From: Sipunculus nudus
Lineage: Eukaryota > Annelida > Sipuncula > Golfingiida > Sipunculidae
Assembly: GCA_026874595.1 (NCBI GenBank)
Contig: CM049319.1
Coordinates: 4,556,601 to 4,620,600 of the forward strand
Direction of reading: 5' to 3'
DNA length: 64,000 bases
The notes under the pieces were generated by a model. The model saw only the letters and a list, made by a program, of their open reading frames with translations, searched no databases and had not been told where the DNA came from. Of this stretch, positions 12,151 to 24,834 are shown piece by piece (the first letter of the stretch is position 1; each line of letters begins with the position of its first letter). The translations under genes and the position numbers were made by a program.

Positions 12151-12695
12151 ACAAGGGTGGATCCAGGATTTTGGAAAGGAGAGGTTCCTACCCAGGTAGA
12201 TTTATATGGAAACCTAAACAAGTGACCCAGGGATCATGATGCTCAGCTGACAAGGCAGACATTCAGAAAAGGAATTTTATCATCTAAATTCCAAATTTTG
12301 TAGGTGGTATCCCAATTTAACTGAAGCATAGCTGAGAGGATATGGGTAACAGAGACCTGATTTCAGATTTCCAAGGGGATTTTTCATGGACCTCGCTGGA
12401 TGTCAAGTATGAAGATTACAGAACTGATGAAGCGCTCCATAATGAATATGCATGCAAAGAATCATGGTGATTAATGCATTAGTTCAGATACTGGAGCTTT
12501 TACATAAAATTTTTAATTATTCTGGGGGGTACTTATGAGCCCCATAGTTTGGAGGATATGGGTAACAGAGACCTAAATTAAAATTGTTAAGGAGATCATT
12601 CATGGATCTCCCTAGATGTCAAGTTAGAAGATTCCAGGTCCAAAGGGTACAGTTTGTGCAATGTTAACAGATGACCATATCTTTGAAAGTCTCAA

Positions 12696-14471
12696 CAAGG
12701 CCTAGAGGCCTAATGCGAACCTGTGCAAAGTTTGGGAGTGTGAATGGAGGTTTATTTTTTAAATTTAATATTGATCCTATTAAGTCCTGCATATCTACCT
12801 TAGTCATTATGATTTCAGCAAAATGGATGTTTCGGACCTGCAAGTTTCAGACTAGGACATTTTAATACTAGAATATGGGTAGTCGACTATATGTATCCGA
12901 AAAAATCAGAGTTGGACAGATGAAGTGAGGCATGGATTAAGTGGCAAGGAGAATAGAGTGAGGTGTGTTGCATAATAGCATGGATGTCTACAGCCTAAAC
13001 GTGAATGTAGGTGGTGCCACCTGTCATAAAATCAAGAAAATTGTCCAGGATGTATTAACCTGCAAAATTTCAGGTGGATAAGTCAAACCACTGTTGAGAT
13101 ATGAGTGATTTTATCAGATGGACGCTCTGCATAAATGGTTGCAGGTGGCACCACTAGTTTTGCCTATGATGAGGAGCTATGTGAGATCTATACACATGCA
13201 AAATTTGGCCCAATCGGTCAAATGGCTCCCGAGATATGAGCTTGAATGTCTGCAGAGTAAACGTGAATGTAGGTTGCGCCACCTGTCATAAAATTGCGAA
13301 AGTTGTCTAGGATGTATAAACCTGCAAAATTTCAGGTGGGAAAAGTCAAACCACTGCTGAGATATGAGTGATTTTATCCCAAGGCAGATGTACAGATGGA
13401 TGTTGTGCATAAATAGTTGTAGGTGGCGCCACCAGTTTTGCCTATGATTTGGAGCTATGTGTGATCTATGCACATGCACAACTTTGGCCCAATCAGTCAA
13501 ATGGTTCCCGAGATATGAGCTTGGATGTCTGCAGAGTAAACCTGAATGTAGGTGGCGCCACCTGTCATAAAATCAAGAGAGCTGTCCAGGATGTATAAAC
13601 CTGCAAAATTTCAGGTGGGAAAAGTCAAACCACTGCTGAGATATAGGTGATTTTATCTTTGTCTAGACGTCTTGACACATTGTCTAGACACCCACCAGAG
13701 CCAGGTCAGTTGCCATGGTGATGTCTGGAGCCCACCTGTTTGTACTGAGTGACCTCCTGACTTGGCTGCTGAAACTCAGCAAGTGGTCAAATCTGTTTTC
13801 AAACACAGAAAGCCTTTTTCAATTGGCTACAATGCTTTTTTAAAGCTGTATTTACCCAATCTATTCTTATAAAACTGGCAGAACCCAACCATAGAATAAT
13901 TCTTGTAAAGATTAAACCAATCAGCTTAACAGTTTCAGCATAAATCAGGGTATAAGCTAGAAGAGTTTAAAATTTCATTTTTGCTAGTAAAAAACACATC
14001 AATGTAGGTGGCACCACCAATACCTCAATTTAAGATATGACATATGTGACAAACATTGGTATAAAATTAGGTGATGACAGCTCTAGCGGTTTCTGAGATT
14101 TTAATTTTAGTCTGCTTTTTTGGACAGATGACTAAGTTCAACCTCCTGTAACTCAGCCAAAAATCATAAACTAAAACCATTCGAACAAACTTGAGAGAGA
14201 CTGTTCCAGGGATCATTTCTGTGAAATATTGGACAATTTGGCTGGACGTTTTCGAAGAAGAAGATTTTTAAAGCTTTTTTAGCTTTTTCCCTATAAAATC
14301 TAAGAAAATGCAGTTAGAAAAAAAATAAAAAAATCTGATAGAGTTTGTCAGATGACTGATTATTTGCAAAAAATTTGGTGATGCTAGCTTCTGCCGTTTT
14401 TGAGATAGCTATGGTTAACGTACAGACGACGCACGACGCCTCACCATCGCATAAGCTCACAGGTTCGCTAA
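12696..14471 (+). mobile_element. Family 2 element, Helentron-like, precise insertion
   Basis: It starts CAAGGCCTAGAGGCCTAATG and ends GTTCGCTAA. The inner inverted repeats GCGAACCTGTG (12715-12725) and CACAGGTTCGC (14458-14468) are perfect over 11 bp. The host flanks read GTCTCAA and AAATAGAGAAAA; the intact 1b copy at about 53456 reads GTCTCAAAAATAGAGAAAA. Removing CAAGG...CTAA restores exactly five A's, so no target site was duplicated. The body has about 270-bp tandem core units with GGTGGCGCCACC-like palindromes. No protein is encoded. Confidence 0.8.
13009..13660 (+). repeat. Family 2 tandem core units
   Basis: Two and a half diverged units of about 270 bp. Each has one palindrome followed by TGTCATAAAATC and a second one followed by AGTTTTGCC. 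Repeated phrases include 'aaacctgcaaaatttcaggtgg', 'gagatatgagtgattttatc' and 'caatcggtcaaa'. A perfect GGTGGCGCCACC stands at 13551-13562. Confidence 0.8.
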
Positions 14472-14963
14472 AAATAGAGAAAAAAGGTGTAAAATTCGAA
14501 AAAATCCAGATGGTGCTACCAGTCTGCAGGAACTGATGAAACTCTCCATGATGAATATGCATGCAAAAAATTATGGTGATCAATGCATTAGTTGTTCAGA
14601 TACTGGAACTTTTGTATCAAATTTTTCATTATTCTGGGAAAACAACCCCATATAGCTCAGAGGATATGGGAGACAAAGACCTAAATTAAGGTTTCCAAGG
14701 AGATTTTTCATGGACTTCCCTGGATGTCAAGTTAGAAGATTCTAGGTCCAGAGGTTATGATTTGTGCCTGGTTAACGGACAGACAGACTGAACAACAGAC
14801 AGACGATTGACAAAGACTGATCACTATAACTTAGATGATTTTCAGTCAGCTAAGCTAAAAAAGGTGTCCTGATCCAGAAAGGGTTAAAAACCCTGTAAAA
14901 AGAGGATGTTGCAGCACAAAAGGGGATCCTGACCTCCTGGACCCCCTCTCTGGATCTGTCAAT

Positions 14964-17900
14964 GCATTGTTTGCAAACTGTATCATTTTATGAGCTCATT
15001 ACTCCTGAGAAGAGGTAAAGAGTGACTTCTTGACCATTAATATAATACCAAAGGGATTTAAAACTATACTAAACAATTATTGATTAAAAAAAAGACAATG
15101 AACATGTAATTTATCAAATAGTAACTTGAGAATTAAATAAACTTATGCTGGCCCAGCATGGCTATAAACAAATTAATATGAGTGTAATTAATCAAACATT
15201 ATAGTGTATTGTCACATCATATGAGAAAACAAACATTTTTTGCTTTGAAAGCCATTCCATACCAACATATTATGTGTTATTTATTTGGTCTCAGCTGATT
15301 CATTGAGTAAATTACTTCTACTTGCCATAGGCAATAATTTATCTATTGCATACAGGAAAGCCCAAGTAATAATTTAAATCGATCTTTTCCATCTGTGCAT
15401 TGGTATGACATATTATTTTAATTTAAATGTCTATAGTGAGGGTGAGAAGCGTAAGGAGCACTGCACATTATTTTTTTTAATATAAGAGATCAAATACTGA
15501 GCTCAATTCAAATAATCAAATTTATGGAATTTATTTTTTGTGTATAATGAAGTCATATTTAAAGAACACAATAAATACTGTCAAGATCTTATTTGGACTT
15601 ATCATTTTCCTCAGAACTGAAATAAAAAATCATCTGATATAAAAATAAGAAGTCAATTTTAAACAAAAAACTTACTTAATTACAGTGTATCAAAAAAATA
15701 ATTATGTGATTCTGTGAAGTTAATTTTAATCTGAAACATTTACATAATTTATTTCATCTATAATTTTATTCCGTAGACTAAAGGAGATAATTATAAAGCC
15801 AAGTAATCTATGTTTTTATTCAAATTTTTAATTAAATTGCCTGAAATACAAAAGATCAAATGACATGTTCTCTGTAAAGGTGAAATTTATAAGAATCAAT
15901 TTTTTTTTTAAATTTCATTCATACCTAACCTGCTACCTTGTGTTTCAAATAACAAATACTATCACTGGTTTTAATAATAAATTCCCTTGGTTTTATTGAT
16001 AAATTCTTTGAATCAGAGCAGAGGTTACACATTGTACTTCATACAGATAAATTAAGAATCAAACATCTCATCCCACTAAACCATCATATTACCATATTAA
16101 CAGCTAGCTCAAGCAAATGTTCAGGTATACAGACATATCAAGATTAAGTTTGATAATGAATGGTTACACTAAGATATGAAAAGGAAACAGGGAAAATCTT
16201 GGAACTGGTCATTTTATCTAAAAGCATTATCAAATTTACCTTAAGTACCTGAGTAAGTTCATTAAAAATAATTAACACCTGTGCAATCAATTAGAAAGAG
16301 AAGAGCATCAAGATACGATGAGGGGAAAAAATGGTAATGATGAAAGGTAGGTATGTGATACACAGTTTAGTTGGACTAATGGGACTAAAAAATAGACCTA
16401 TTAGATCCAGTTAATCTAATGGTAATACACATCAGCCATCTCACAAACAGTCATTTAGGAAATGGGGGAAAAAACCAACACCAAGAGATCTCTCCAGTTC
16501 ACCCAATACAAGCTTACCCAGAGGAAATGTATCAGTCTAACTTACTTGTGTGGAGTCTGGCAAATCCATGCTGTCATTCTGAAAAAGCACACTCCATCAG
16601 AATCGGCAGTGCAAATCACCAATTGGTAAACCCCCAAGAATTGAGCTGGCACCTGTTATTTTGGAGCTTCTATGATATTCTCCCACTAAAAACATCAGTC
16701 GTGGCTGTCTTACTAATTGTAGACATGTATGTTGCTTTGCTGCAGGAGTTTCTCATTCTGTTCACTAGTTTCCTATGACTATTTATGATCAATTGATCAG
16801 GGTTAAGGGTATCACACATGACATCTTTAACTAGGAGCTATTGGCCTGTGTAAAAATCCATCACAGCCACCACTGACTGGCCAGGTGCCCCACGTAATCA
16901 CACTGAGCCTGTGACTGGATTTGCCCCTGTACTAAATTTGATAGGTATACTGGTATGTCTCAGTTTTCTATCCTACTGTGCGTGGCTTTTATTATCACCA
17001 GGGACTGCTCAAGTTCCCCTGTTCTGTTCCTCTCCTTTATTTAAAGGTTATAAATAAACTGCTCTTAAAGGTCTATGGCAGTAAAACTGACTTCTGTGGA
17101 ACTGGCAAATTGATAAGGGGAATAATATAATCAAGTTTAATATTCTTAAAGAGAGTTAATTAAGCAATAACATTATATCAGACTCTGACTTCTGTGTAAC
17201 TCGGCATCATTAACATGCCTGTACATGATTTCTTTTCCAGGAAATAGCAATAACAGTTTCATAATCATAGTTTCACTTTCCAGGATATTTTTTTTATCCC
17301 CACCTAACTAATAATAAGAAGTTAGATTTGATTAATAAACTCTCTAACAATATACATTAATTTTACCAGTATGACCTTTGAAAATACCTCTTGCACATGT
17401 GCTTATTCTTAATTCAAGGGTGATAAATAAATGCTCTTAACCAAGTGCGAAGCTGTTGATATAATGACCCCTGCATTTCTGGTACTTTTTCCTGGAAAGT
17501 CAATCATGCATGGATTTATCATCCTCATGTTTATAAATGTCTCTTATAATGGAATCAAGTATTAAAGTTTGAGATTTTGAATTAGATATGAAGAACAGGA
17601 AAGTTTTGTATACTTTTTTTTATACCTTTTTTATAAATTTAAATATGTCATATATTTTGTGAATATATTTAAAGAAAAGTTCCTTAATAACTTCTTGAAA
17701 AATGAAGATAACAATAGGAAATTACAAGAACATCGCATGTGAACATTATTTATATATCATTTATGCATTAGATATCATGCATACAAAACATCAGTTTCTT
17801 GTTACTTTAACTTTCATGTATTCATAGATCTAATTTGTTCATGAATGACCAAAACCAGGGACACCTCCAGAAACCTTAATTTGTAATCAATGTTAAATAT

Positions 17901-18862
17901 ACATTATTACTTCAATCAAAGATATATAATTAAATAATTGAACCAACCTCCACATAAGTATTATACCTGTAGTTTATGCTGCTGGCCAGGTAACACACAA
18001 GAGCAACTTTACCTTTGAAGGTAAACAAATGATGCAAATCAGTCATGAGAAGTATAAACCTTCCGGATCTTGCTCACACTCCTGTACTTGAGCATACAAA
18101 TATAACTAAAATCTGAATAAAGCCAATATTTCTCACAGTACAAATCACCTAAGCCATACATTTAATATCGCAAAATATATTTGCACTTTATAGCTGAGGT
18201 CAGCAGAGTACACTTAGGTTCACCTACTTATTATTCACTGAACACCTGAACAACTGTGTGCTGATTATTACACACCTGGATGTCACAATATCATTTATCA
18301 TCAATTGTGTACACTAGAGTGCCAGATAAATTGTACGGCTACACTAAAAGTAACAATTCATGAAAGCAGGTACATGAAAAGTGAACATAGAAGGTTTTAT
18401 ATGTCAAGATTGATTGTATAAACACAAGTGACCCATGACCAACTATGCTCAGGTAGAATATACCTGTGCTGATGTTAGTTTGTTGACTCAAAATATACCA
18501 ATAAAAGGAAACAAAATTAATGTAAAAAAGTGTCTCTGTCAAGACTGATTTACAAATAAATCTGGCCCTTGGCACACACGGCTCAGCAAAGATTAATTGA
18601 AAATATAAGCTGCTGCTTTTTAAATTCACAATACGCAGAGAAAAAAAAATATCACAAGTCAAATAATAAGTCATCATCAAAACTGAGTTATGCCTACATA
18701 TAAATGGTTCAAAGCCTATGAAGCTCAGCACAATTTGTGCTTATTCATAATTAGGTTATGATGGTTCCTTTCATCACTGTCTTGTTTTTAGAAGAATTTT
18801 GCATAAGAACTCTGTAAATAATGATATGTACATGTGTATATCCCTGTGTTTTTATTTTTAAA
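14964..18862. other. AT-rich low-copy region
   Basis: About 3.9 kb without recognised repeats. Open frames up to about 130 codons occur (for example 18339-18731 minus and 16419-16778 plus), but they have no recognisable domain or convincing splice context, apart from the weak microexon candidate at 16546-16578. Confidence 0.45.
16546..16578 (-). CDS. Weak candidate microexon
   Basis: On the minus strand GTGTGCTTTTTCAG (acceptor) is followed by 33 bases open in frame (NDSMDLPDSTQ) and then GTAAGT (donor). Both splice sites are near consensus and the length is a multiple of three. Thirty-three bases are far too few to judge coding, so chance is the default explanation. Confidence 0.1.
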
Positions 18863-20707
18863 CCTAAGAGATCTACAGGCCTAATGTCAACCTGTGCTAT
18901 GGTTTATACACCAGGTATAATGCTTCAATGCTGGGCCATTACTTTTCAAGTAGGCCTACATGTCTTGTATATGACAAAGGTATCAGAGAAGTATACATAT
19001 GCCCACTTTCAGGCTGATATCCCTTCCTGAGAAATAAGCAGGGACATACACTCTGTAAAAATTATTGTAGGGGCGGCACCAGTCTTGTATAAGACAAAGC
19101 TTTACAATATGTATAAATATGCCCTTCTCTTGAGTTGATGCACTGGGCTGACCAGGCTTAGGTGAGAAAGGCAGTTGCCCCGAGTGAACTGTTACAAATT
19201 CCTGGATCAAGCTTCTGCACTGAGTGAACTCTTGACCTGCACCTGGCTAGACTGAGTGAACTTTTGACCTGTACCTAGCTGCACTGAGTGAACTCTTGAC
19301 CTGTTGCATAATCTGACAATTTGCCAAAGCTATAAATATATCCAGACTGGCCTTTGGCAACAAATCTGATAGAGTTGGCAGTCTACCAAAGCTATAAACA
19401 GAATGCAGCTACTGCACTGGGTGAACTCTTGACCTATACTTGCCTGCATTGAGTGAACTCTTGACCTGTTACCTTATCTGATACAGTTTCCAGTCTTCCA
19501 AAGCTAAAAATTGATCCAGACTGACCTTTGGCCTGCTGCCAAATCTGAAAAAATTGGCAGGCTGCCAAGCTATTTAACCTGAAATCTAAATGTCTAGTGG
19601 CATGATGTAATAAATGCTGATACACTGGTGCCACGCTAGACGTAACTGCTTCACACATCTAATATATTTGGTAAAATATGACTCATTTCAATCTCCATAA
19701 TTCAGCAAAAAATCATTCATGTGGAACCATTAAAGATAATTATTATAAGAATTATTGAAGGGATTATTCTTGTAAAATATTAAACAAATTGGCTTCAGTG
19801 GCATCAGTCGAAAATGTTTTTGATGTTTATAACTCATATAGGAAGATACAGCAAACTGGCTAAGTTCAGCTTCCTTTAACTCGGCCAAAATGCACTGAAC
19901 AAAAACCATTTCAACAAACTTGAATTATCAACATCTGAGGATAATTAATGTGTGAGATTTAAGAATTTGGCCCAATGGTTTTTGAGAAGAAGATCTTTGT
20001 ATCCACTGAGCTAAAATGGGCTGTTATGGCATATGACTAAATTCAACTTCCCATAACTAAGCCAAAATCACTGAAAAGAGACCATTTGAACAAACTTCAG
20101 AAAGCACTACCCTAGGATCATTTCTGTGCGATATTAAACTTTTGGCCATTTGGTTTCAGGGAGGAAGATTTTTGTAGCCCTCAGTGTGATACAGGCACTG
20201 ATGACACCGTACAAAAAAGGCCGATGCAGGTGGCGCCACCAATACCTCAATTTCAGATATGACCTATGGGACCAACATTGGCATAAAATTTGGTGATGAT
20301 AGCTACAGCAGTTTTTAAGATATAAATTTTAATATGCTTTTTTGCACAGTTAACAAAGTTCAACCTCCTGTAACTCGGCCAAAAATCTCCAAACTGGAAC
20401 CATTCGAACAAACTTGAGAAAGATTGTTCCAGGGATCATTTCTGTAAAATATTAGACAATTTGGCTGGGCAGTTTCAGAGAAGAAGATTTTTAAAGCTTT
20501 TTTAGCTTTTTCCCTATAAAATCTAAGAAATGCAGTTAGAAAAAAATAAACAAAATCTGATATAGTTTTTTGAATAACTGATTATTTGCAAAAAAATTGG
20601 TGATGCTAGCTCCTGCCGTTTTCAAGATAGCTATGGTTAACGTACAGACGACGCACGACACACGAAGGACGCCGCCGCACCATTGCATAAGCTCACAGGT
20701 TCGCTAA
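18863..20707 (+). mobile_element. Family 2 element
   Basis: The 5' end is degenerate (CTACAGGCCTAATGTCAACC near 18873). The 3' end is CACAGGTTCGCTAA at 20707. The body includes diverged short repeats (19205-19480), then the usual 3' part with GGTGGCGCCACC at 20229-20240, phrases such as 'acctcctgtaactcggcc' and 'cctataaaatctaagaaa', and 'acgtacagacgacgcacgac' before the end. The 3' part, from 19933 onward, was copied in the adjacent tandem duplication. Confidence 0.7.
19205..19480 (+). repeat. Short tandem repeat, about 33 bp
   Basis: GAGTGAACTCTTGACCTG recurs at about 19222, 19256, 19289, 19422 and 19455 with variable spacers of 33-34 bp and a larger gap. It is diverged and lies inside the family 2 element. 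Confidence 0.7.
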
Positions 20708-21926
20708 AAAGATAAACAAACTGGATTATCTATTGGTAAAATACATCAAATAATGTAATAGGCTCCCTTAAATTTACTAACCTCCAGAGACAGGATCCAA
20801 CATTTAAAATTAGACAGCATATATGCTATAGCTCAGGTAACTATGAGTCAGCTGAGCATGATAATAATGCTTGATATCTCAATCATGATGTACTGACTGT
20901 TACAGGCTATCTAGGTCATGCTATGCGCCTGGGTTCAATTAATACAGCTCTTGTTATAAATCTCTGAATCATATTCAGAGGGTTTCATTTGACACCTCAT
21001 GGAAACTAGCTGTTGTTACTTATGAGTTCTTTATCATGCCCTTCAGCAAGAGACTAAACATTACACACCTTCTCTGATGAGCATTAATTCAGAGAACAAA
21101 ATATCTGTATTTCCTTATTCAGAATGGTAATTATAGTCATGTTTGTCAATTATAAGTGTGTAGATAAAGAGGAACAGTGACACTTGTATTTCATGCCGCA
21201 TGAAACTAAAATGAGGCAGGGCTCCCAGCAATTCTCTGATTTTATTCCTGATAATTAAGTGAAACACCTGTTATGTTGGCACCCTTTGGACTGGGCCAAA
21301 ATACCCACTTAATAGATCTAGTTGCCAACCATATGGAGGTCATGAATGCAACATAAACAAGCAATTTTGTGGAATTAATGTCCCCCCCCCCCCCTTTGGG
21401 ATCTTGTTGTTTTTCATGCTTGATAAAGAACGGACAGACAGAGTGAGAGACAGAAACCAGACACTCCAAAACAAATCCCAACCAGGGTATGCATGAGAGC
21501 AATCACTGACCAAAATTTGAATGAAATTCGATAATATTTAGGAAAGTAATCCCACAGAAACAAACACCTGACAGAGTGACAGACATACCTATGGACATAA
21601 GCCAGACAATTCAAAACAAATCCAAACCATGGTAAGCATGAGAGCAATCACTGACCAAAATTTGAATGACATCAGATAATATTTAGGAAAGTTACAGCAG
21701 GGCAGGGAAACAAAAACCTGACAGACGGACAGACAAAGTGACAGACAGACAGAGAAAAGCCAGACACTCCAAAACTAATCCCAATCAAGATATGCATGAG
21801 AGCAATGTCTGACCAAAATTTGAATGAAATCAGATAATATTTAGGAAAGTTATCGCTCGGAAATGGAAATCTGTCGGACTGACAAACAGGGTGACAAACA
21901 GACAGACGCCAGACACTCCAAAACCA
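19933..21926 (+). repeat. 2-kb tandem duplication, copy 1
   Basis: This 1994-bp segment runs from ATCTGAGGATAATTAATG to the start of the same phrase at 21927. It contains the 3' part of a family 2 element, about 700 bp of low-copy sequence, a poly-C tract (21382-21394) and four CAGA-satellite units. Copy 2 follows directly. Confidence 0.9.
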
Positions 21927-24530
21927 ATCTGAGGATAATTAATGTGTGAGATTTAAGAATTTGGCCCAATGGTTTTTGAGAAGAAGATCTTTGTATCCAC
22001 TGAGCTAAAATGGGCTGTTATGGCATATGACTAAATTCAACTTCCCATAACTAAGCCAAAATCACTGAAAAGAGACCATTTGAACAAACTTCAGAAAGCA
22101 CTACCCTAGGATCACTTCTGTGCGATATTAAACTTTTGGCCATTTGGTTTCAGGGAGGAAGATTTTTGTAGCCCTCAGTGTGATACAGGCACTGATGACA
22201 CCGTACAAAAAAGGCCGATGCAGGTGGCGCCACCAATACCTCAATTTCAGATATGACCTATGGGACCAACATTGGCATAAAATTTGGTGATGATAGCTAC
22301 AGCAGTTTTTAAGATATAAATTTTAATATGCTTTTTTGCACAGTTAACAAAGTTCAACCTCCTGTAACTCGGCCAAAAATCTCCAAACTGGAACCATTCG
22401 AACAAACTTGAGAAAGATTGTTCCAGGGATCATTTCTGTAAAATATTAGACAATTTGGCTGGGCAGTTTCAGAGAAGAAGATTTTTAAAGCTTTTTTAGC
22501 TTTTTCCCTATAAAATCTAAGAAATGCAGTTAGAAAAAAATAAACAAAATCTGATATAGTTTTTTGAATAACTGATTATTTGCAAAAAAATTGGTGATGC
22601 TAGCTCCTGCCGTTTTCAAGATAGCTATGGTTAACGTACAGACGACGCACGACACACGAAGGACGCCGCCGCACCATTGCATAAGCTCACAGGTTCGCTA
22701 AAAAGATAAACAAACTGGATTATCTATTGGTAAAATACATCAAATAATGTAATAGGCTCCCTTAAATTTACTAACCTCCAGAGACAGGATCCAACATTTA
22801 AAATTAGACAGCATATATGCTATAGCTCAGGTAACTATGAGTCAGCTGAGCATGATAATAATGCTTGATATCTCAATCATGATGTACTGACTGTTACAGG
22901 CTATCTAGGTCATGCTATGCGCCTGGGTTCAATTAATACAGCTCTTGTTATAAATCTCTGAATCATATTCAGAGGGTTTCATTTGACACCTCATGGAAAC
23001 TAGCTGTTGTTACTTATGAGTTCTTTATCATGCCCTTCAGCAAGAGACTAAACATTACACACCTTCTCTGATGAGCATTAATTCAGAGAACAAAATATCT
23101 GTATTTTCTTATTCAGAATGGTAATTATAGTCATGTTTGTCTATTATCAGTGTGTAGATAAAGAGGAACAGTGACACTTGTATTTCATGCCGCATGAAAC
23201 TAAAATGAGGCAGGGCTCCCAGCAATTCTCTGATTTTATTCCTGATAATTAAGTGAAACACTTGTTATGTTGGCACCCTTTGGACTGGGCCAAAATACCC
23301 ACTTAATAGATCTAGTTGCCAACCATATGGAGGTCATGAATGCAACATAAACAAGCAATTTTGTGGAATTAATGTCCCCCCCCCCCCTTTGGGATCTTGT
23401 TGTTTTTCATGCTTGATAAAGAACGGACAGACAGAGTGAGAGACAGAAACCAGACACTCCAAAACAAATCCCAACCAGGGTATGCATGAGAGCAATCACT
23501 GACCAAAATTTGAATGAAATTGGATAATTTTTAGGAAAGTAATCCCACAGAAACAAATACCTGACAGAGTGACAGACAGACCGATGGACATAAGCCAGAC
23601 AATTCAAAACAAATCCAAACCAAGGTAAGCATGAGAGCAATCACTGACCAAAATTTGAATGACATGGGATAATATTTAGGAAAGTAACAGCAGGGCAGGG
23701 AAACAAAAACCTGACAGACGGACAGACAAAGTGACAGACAGACAGAGAAAAGCCAGACACTCCAAAACTAATCCCAATCAAGATATGCATGAGAGCAATG
23801 TCTGACCAAAATTTGAATGAAATCAGATAATATTTAGGAAAGTTATCGCTCGGAAATGAAAATCTGTCCGACTGACAAACAGGGTGACAGACAGACAGAC
23901 ACCAGACACTCCAAAACCAATCTCGACCAATCACTGACTAAAATTTGAATGAAATCAGATAATATTTAGGAAAGTAATGGCACAGACATTTAAACCTGAC
24001 AGACAGACAGACAGAGTGACAGACAGACAGACAGACAGACAGATGCCAGGCACTCCAAAACCAATCTCAACCAAGGAAAGCATGAGAGCAATCACTGACC
24101 AAAATTTGAATGAAATCGGATAATATTTAGGAAAGTTATAGCATGGGAAGGAAAACCTGACAGACAGACAGACAAAGTGACAGACAGACAGAAGCCAGAC
24201 ACTCCAAAACCAATCCCAACCAAGGTATGCATGAGAGCATACGAAAACAAAACAGACAGACAGACAAAGTGACAGACAGACAGACAGAAGCCAGACACTC
24301 CAAAACCAATCCCAACCAAGGTATGCATGAGAGCATACGAAAACGAAACAGACAGACAGACAAAATGACAGACAGACAGACAGACAGAAGCCAGACACTC
24401 CAAAACCAATCCCAACCAAGGTATGCATGAGAACAATCACTGACCCAAATTTGGATAAAATTGGATTATATTTAGGAAAGTTATTGCACAGAAACGAAAC
24501 CTGACGGACGGACAGAGAGACAGACAAAAC
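21430..24530. repeat. CAGA-rich satellite, units of about 150 bp
   Basis: Tandem units each have a block of GACAGACAG-type tetranucleotides, then GCCAGACACTCCAAAACC, GCATGAGAGCAATCACTG, CCAAAATTTGAATGAAAT and ATAATATTTAGGAAAGTTA. Spacing is about 150-160 bp. Around 24195, 24291 and 24391 it shrinks to about 98 bp because the second half of the unit is missing. Long open frames on the minus strand (to about 220 codons, rich in Val-Cys-Leu-Ser) are the microsatellite read through and should not be called genes. The structure resembles the tandem core repeats plus microsatellite of bivalve pearl elements. Confidence 0.85.
21927..23920 (+). repeat. 2-kb tandem duplication, copy 2
   Basis: Nearly identical to copy 1, with scattered differences (for example near 23106, 23145, 23522 and 23871). 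The junction has four bases of microhomology: ATCT stands both at the left boundary (19933-19936) and at the right boundary (ACCAATCT, 21924-21930 and 23917-23923). This can be a recent tandem duplication or two haplotypes assembled in series. Confidence 0.85.
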
Positions 24531-24834
24531 AATGTCCCCGGCATCCACGGAGCGGGGGACAATAATGAGGAGGAATAACAGGACTGTGAAAAACTGCCCA
24601 TAATAAGGAGGTGACAACTATATGGAGGCCATGAATGAAACATAAATAACAAGCAATTTGTGGAATTTATGTTCCCCACTTTTGCCTCTTGTTGTCCTCT
24701 GCTTGCCTTGACAATATGTTTTAGTTTTTATTTTCCCCTGAAGATGTCTCTACATGTCATAAGAATTTTTTTGTGAACTGAGAAGAAAAGGGGGATTTTT
24801 TGTTAGTTTTGGAGCTGGTGATAATAAATTTTAA

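Larger units (their letters stand above)
12219..14858 (+). mobile_element. Family 1b element with family 2 inside
   Basis: The 5' end is CAAGTGACCCAGGGATCATG with GCTCAGCTGA; the 3' end is GTCAGCTAAGCTAA. A GACAGACAGACTGAAC microsatellite lies near 14770-14800, just before the 3' hairpin region. The body is the 1b type ('acagagacctaaattaagg', 'ttctaggtccagagg'). It is interrupted at 12696-14471. Confidence 0.75.
12150..14963. mobile_element. Old host repeat split by nested elements
   Basis: The outer flanks read TGGATCCAGGATTTTGG at about 12161-12177 and CCCCCTCTCTGGATCTG at about 14943-14959. They look like inverted ends of one old element (TGGATCCAG against CTGGATCTG). A similar GATCCAGGATTTTTTGC followed by a G-run occurs at 46119. 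The interior is almost entirely the family 1 and family 2 insertions described separately. Confidence 0.4.

Noticed and set aside
16419-16778. 119-codon plus-strand frame
   Set aside because: No recognisable domain, no paired splice sites, and open frames of this size are expected in several kilobases of DNA.
18415-18460. Another family 1b start (CACAAGTGACCCATGACCAA)
   Set aside because: The first 13 bases match, but the palindrome and the inner repeat are missing and no body follows; probably chance or an unrecognisable remnant.
23955-24617. Longest open frame (about 220 codons, minus strand), with companions at 24092-24436 and 24136-24363
   Set aside because: It reads the CAGA microsatellite and satellite units; the Val-Cys-Leu-Ser repeats are the tetranucleotide translated, and overlapping frames are open for the same reason.
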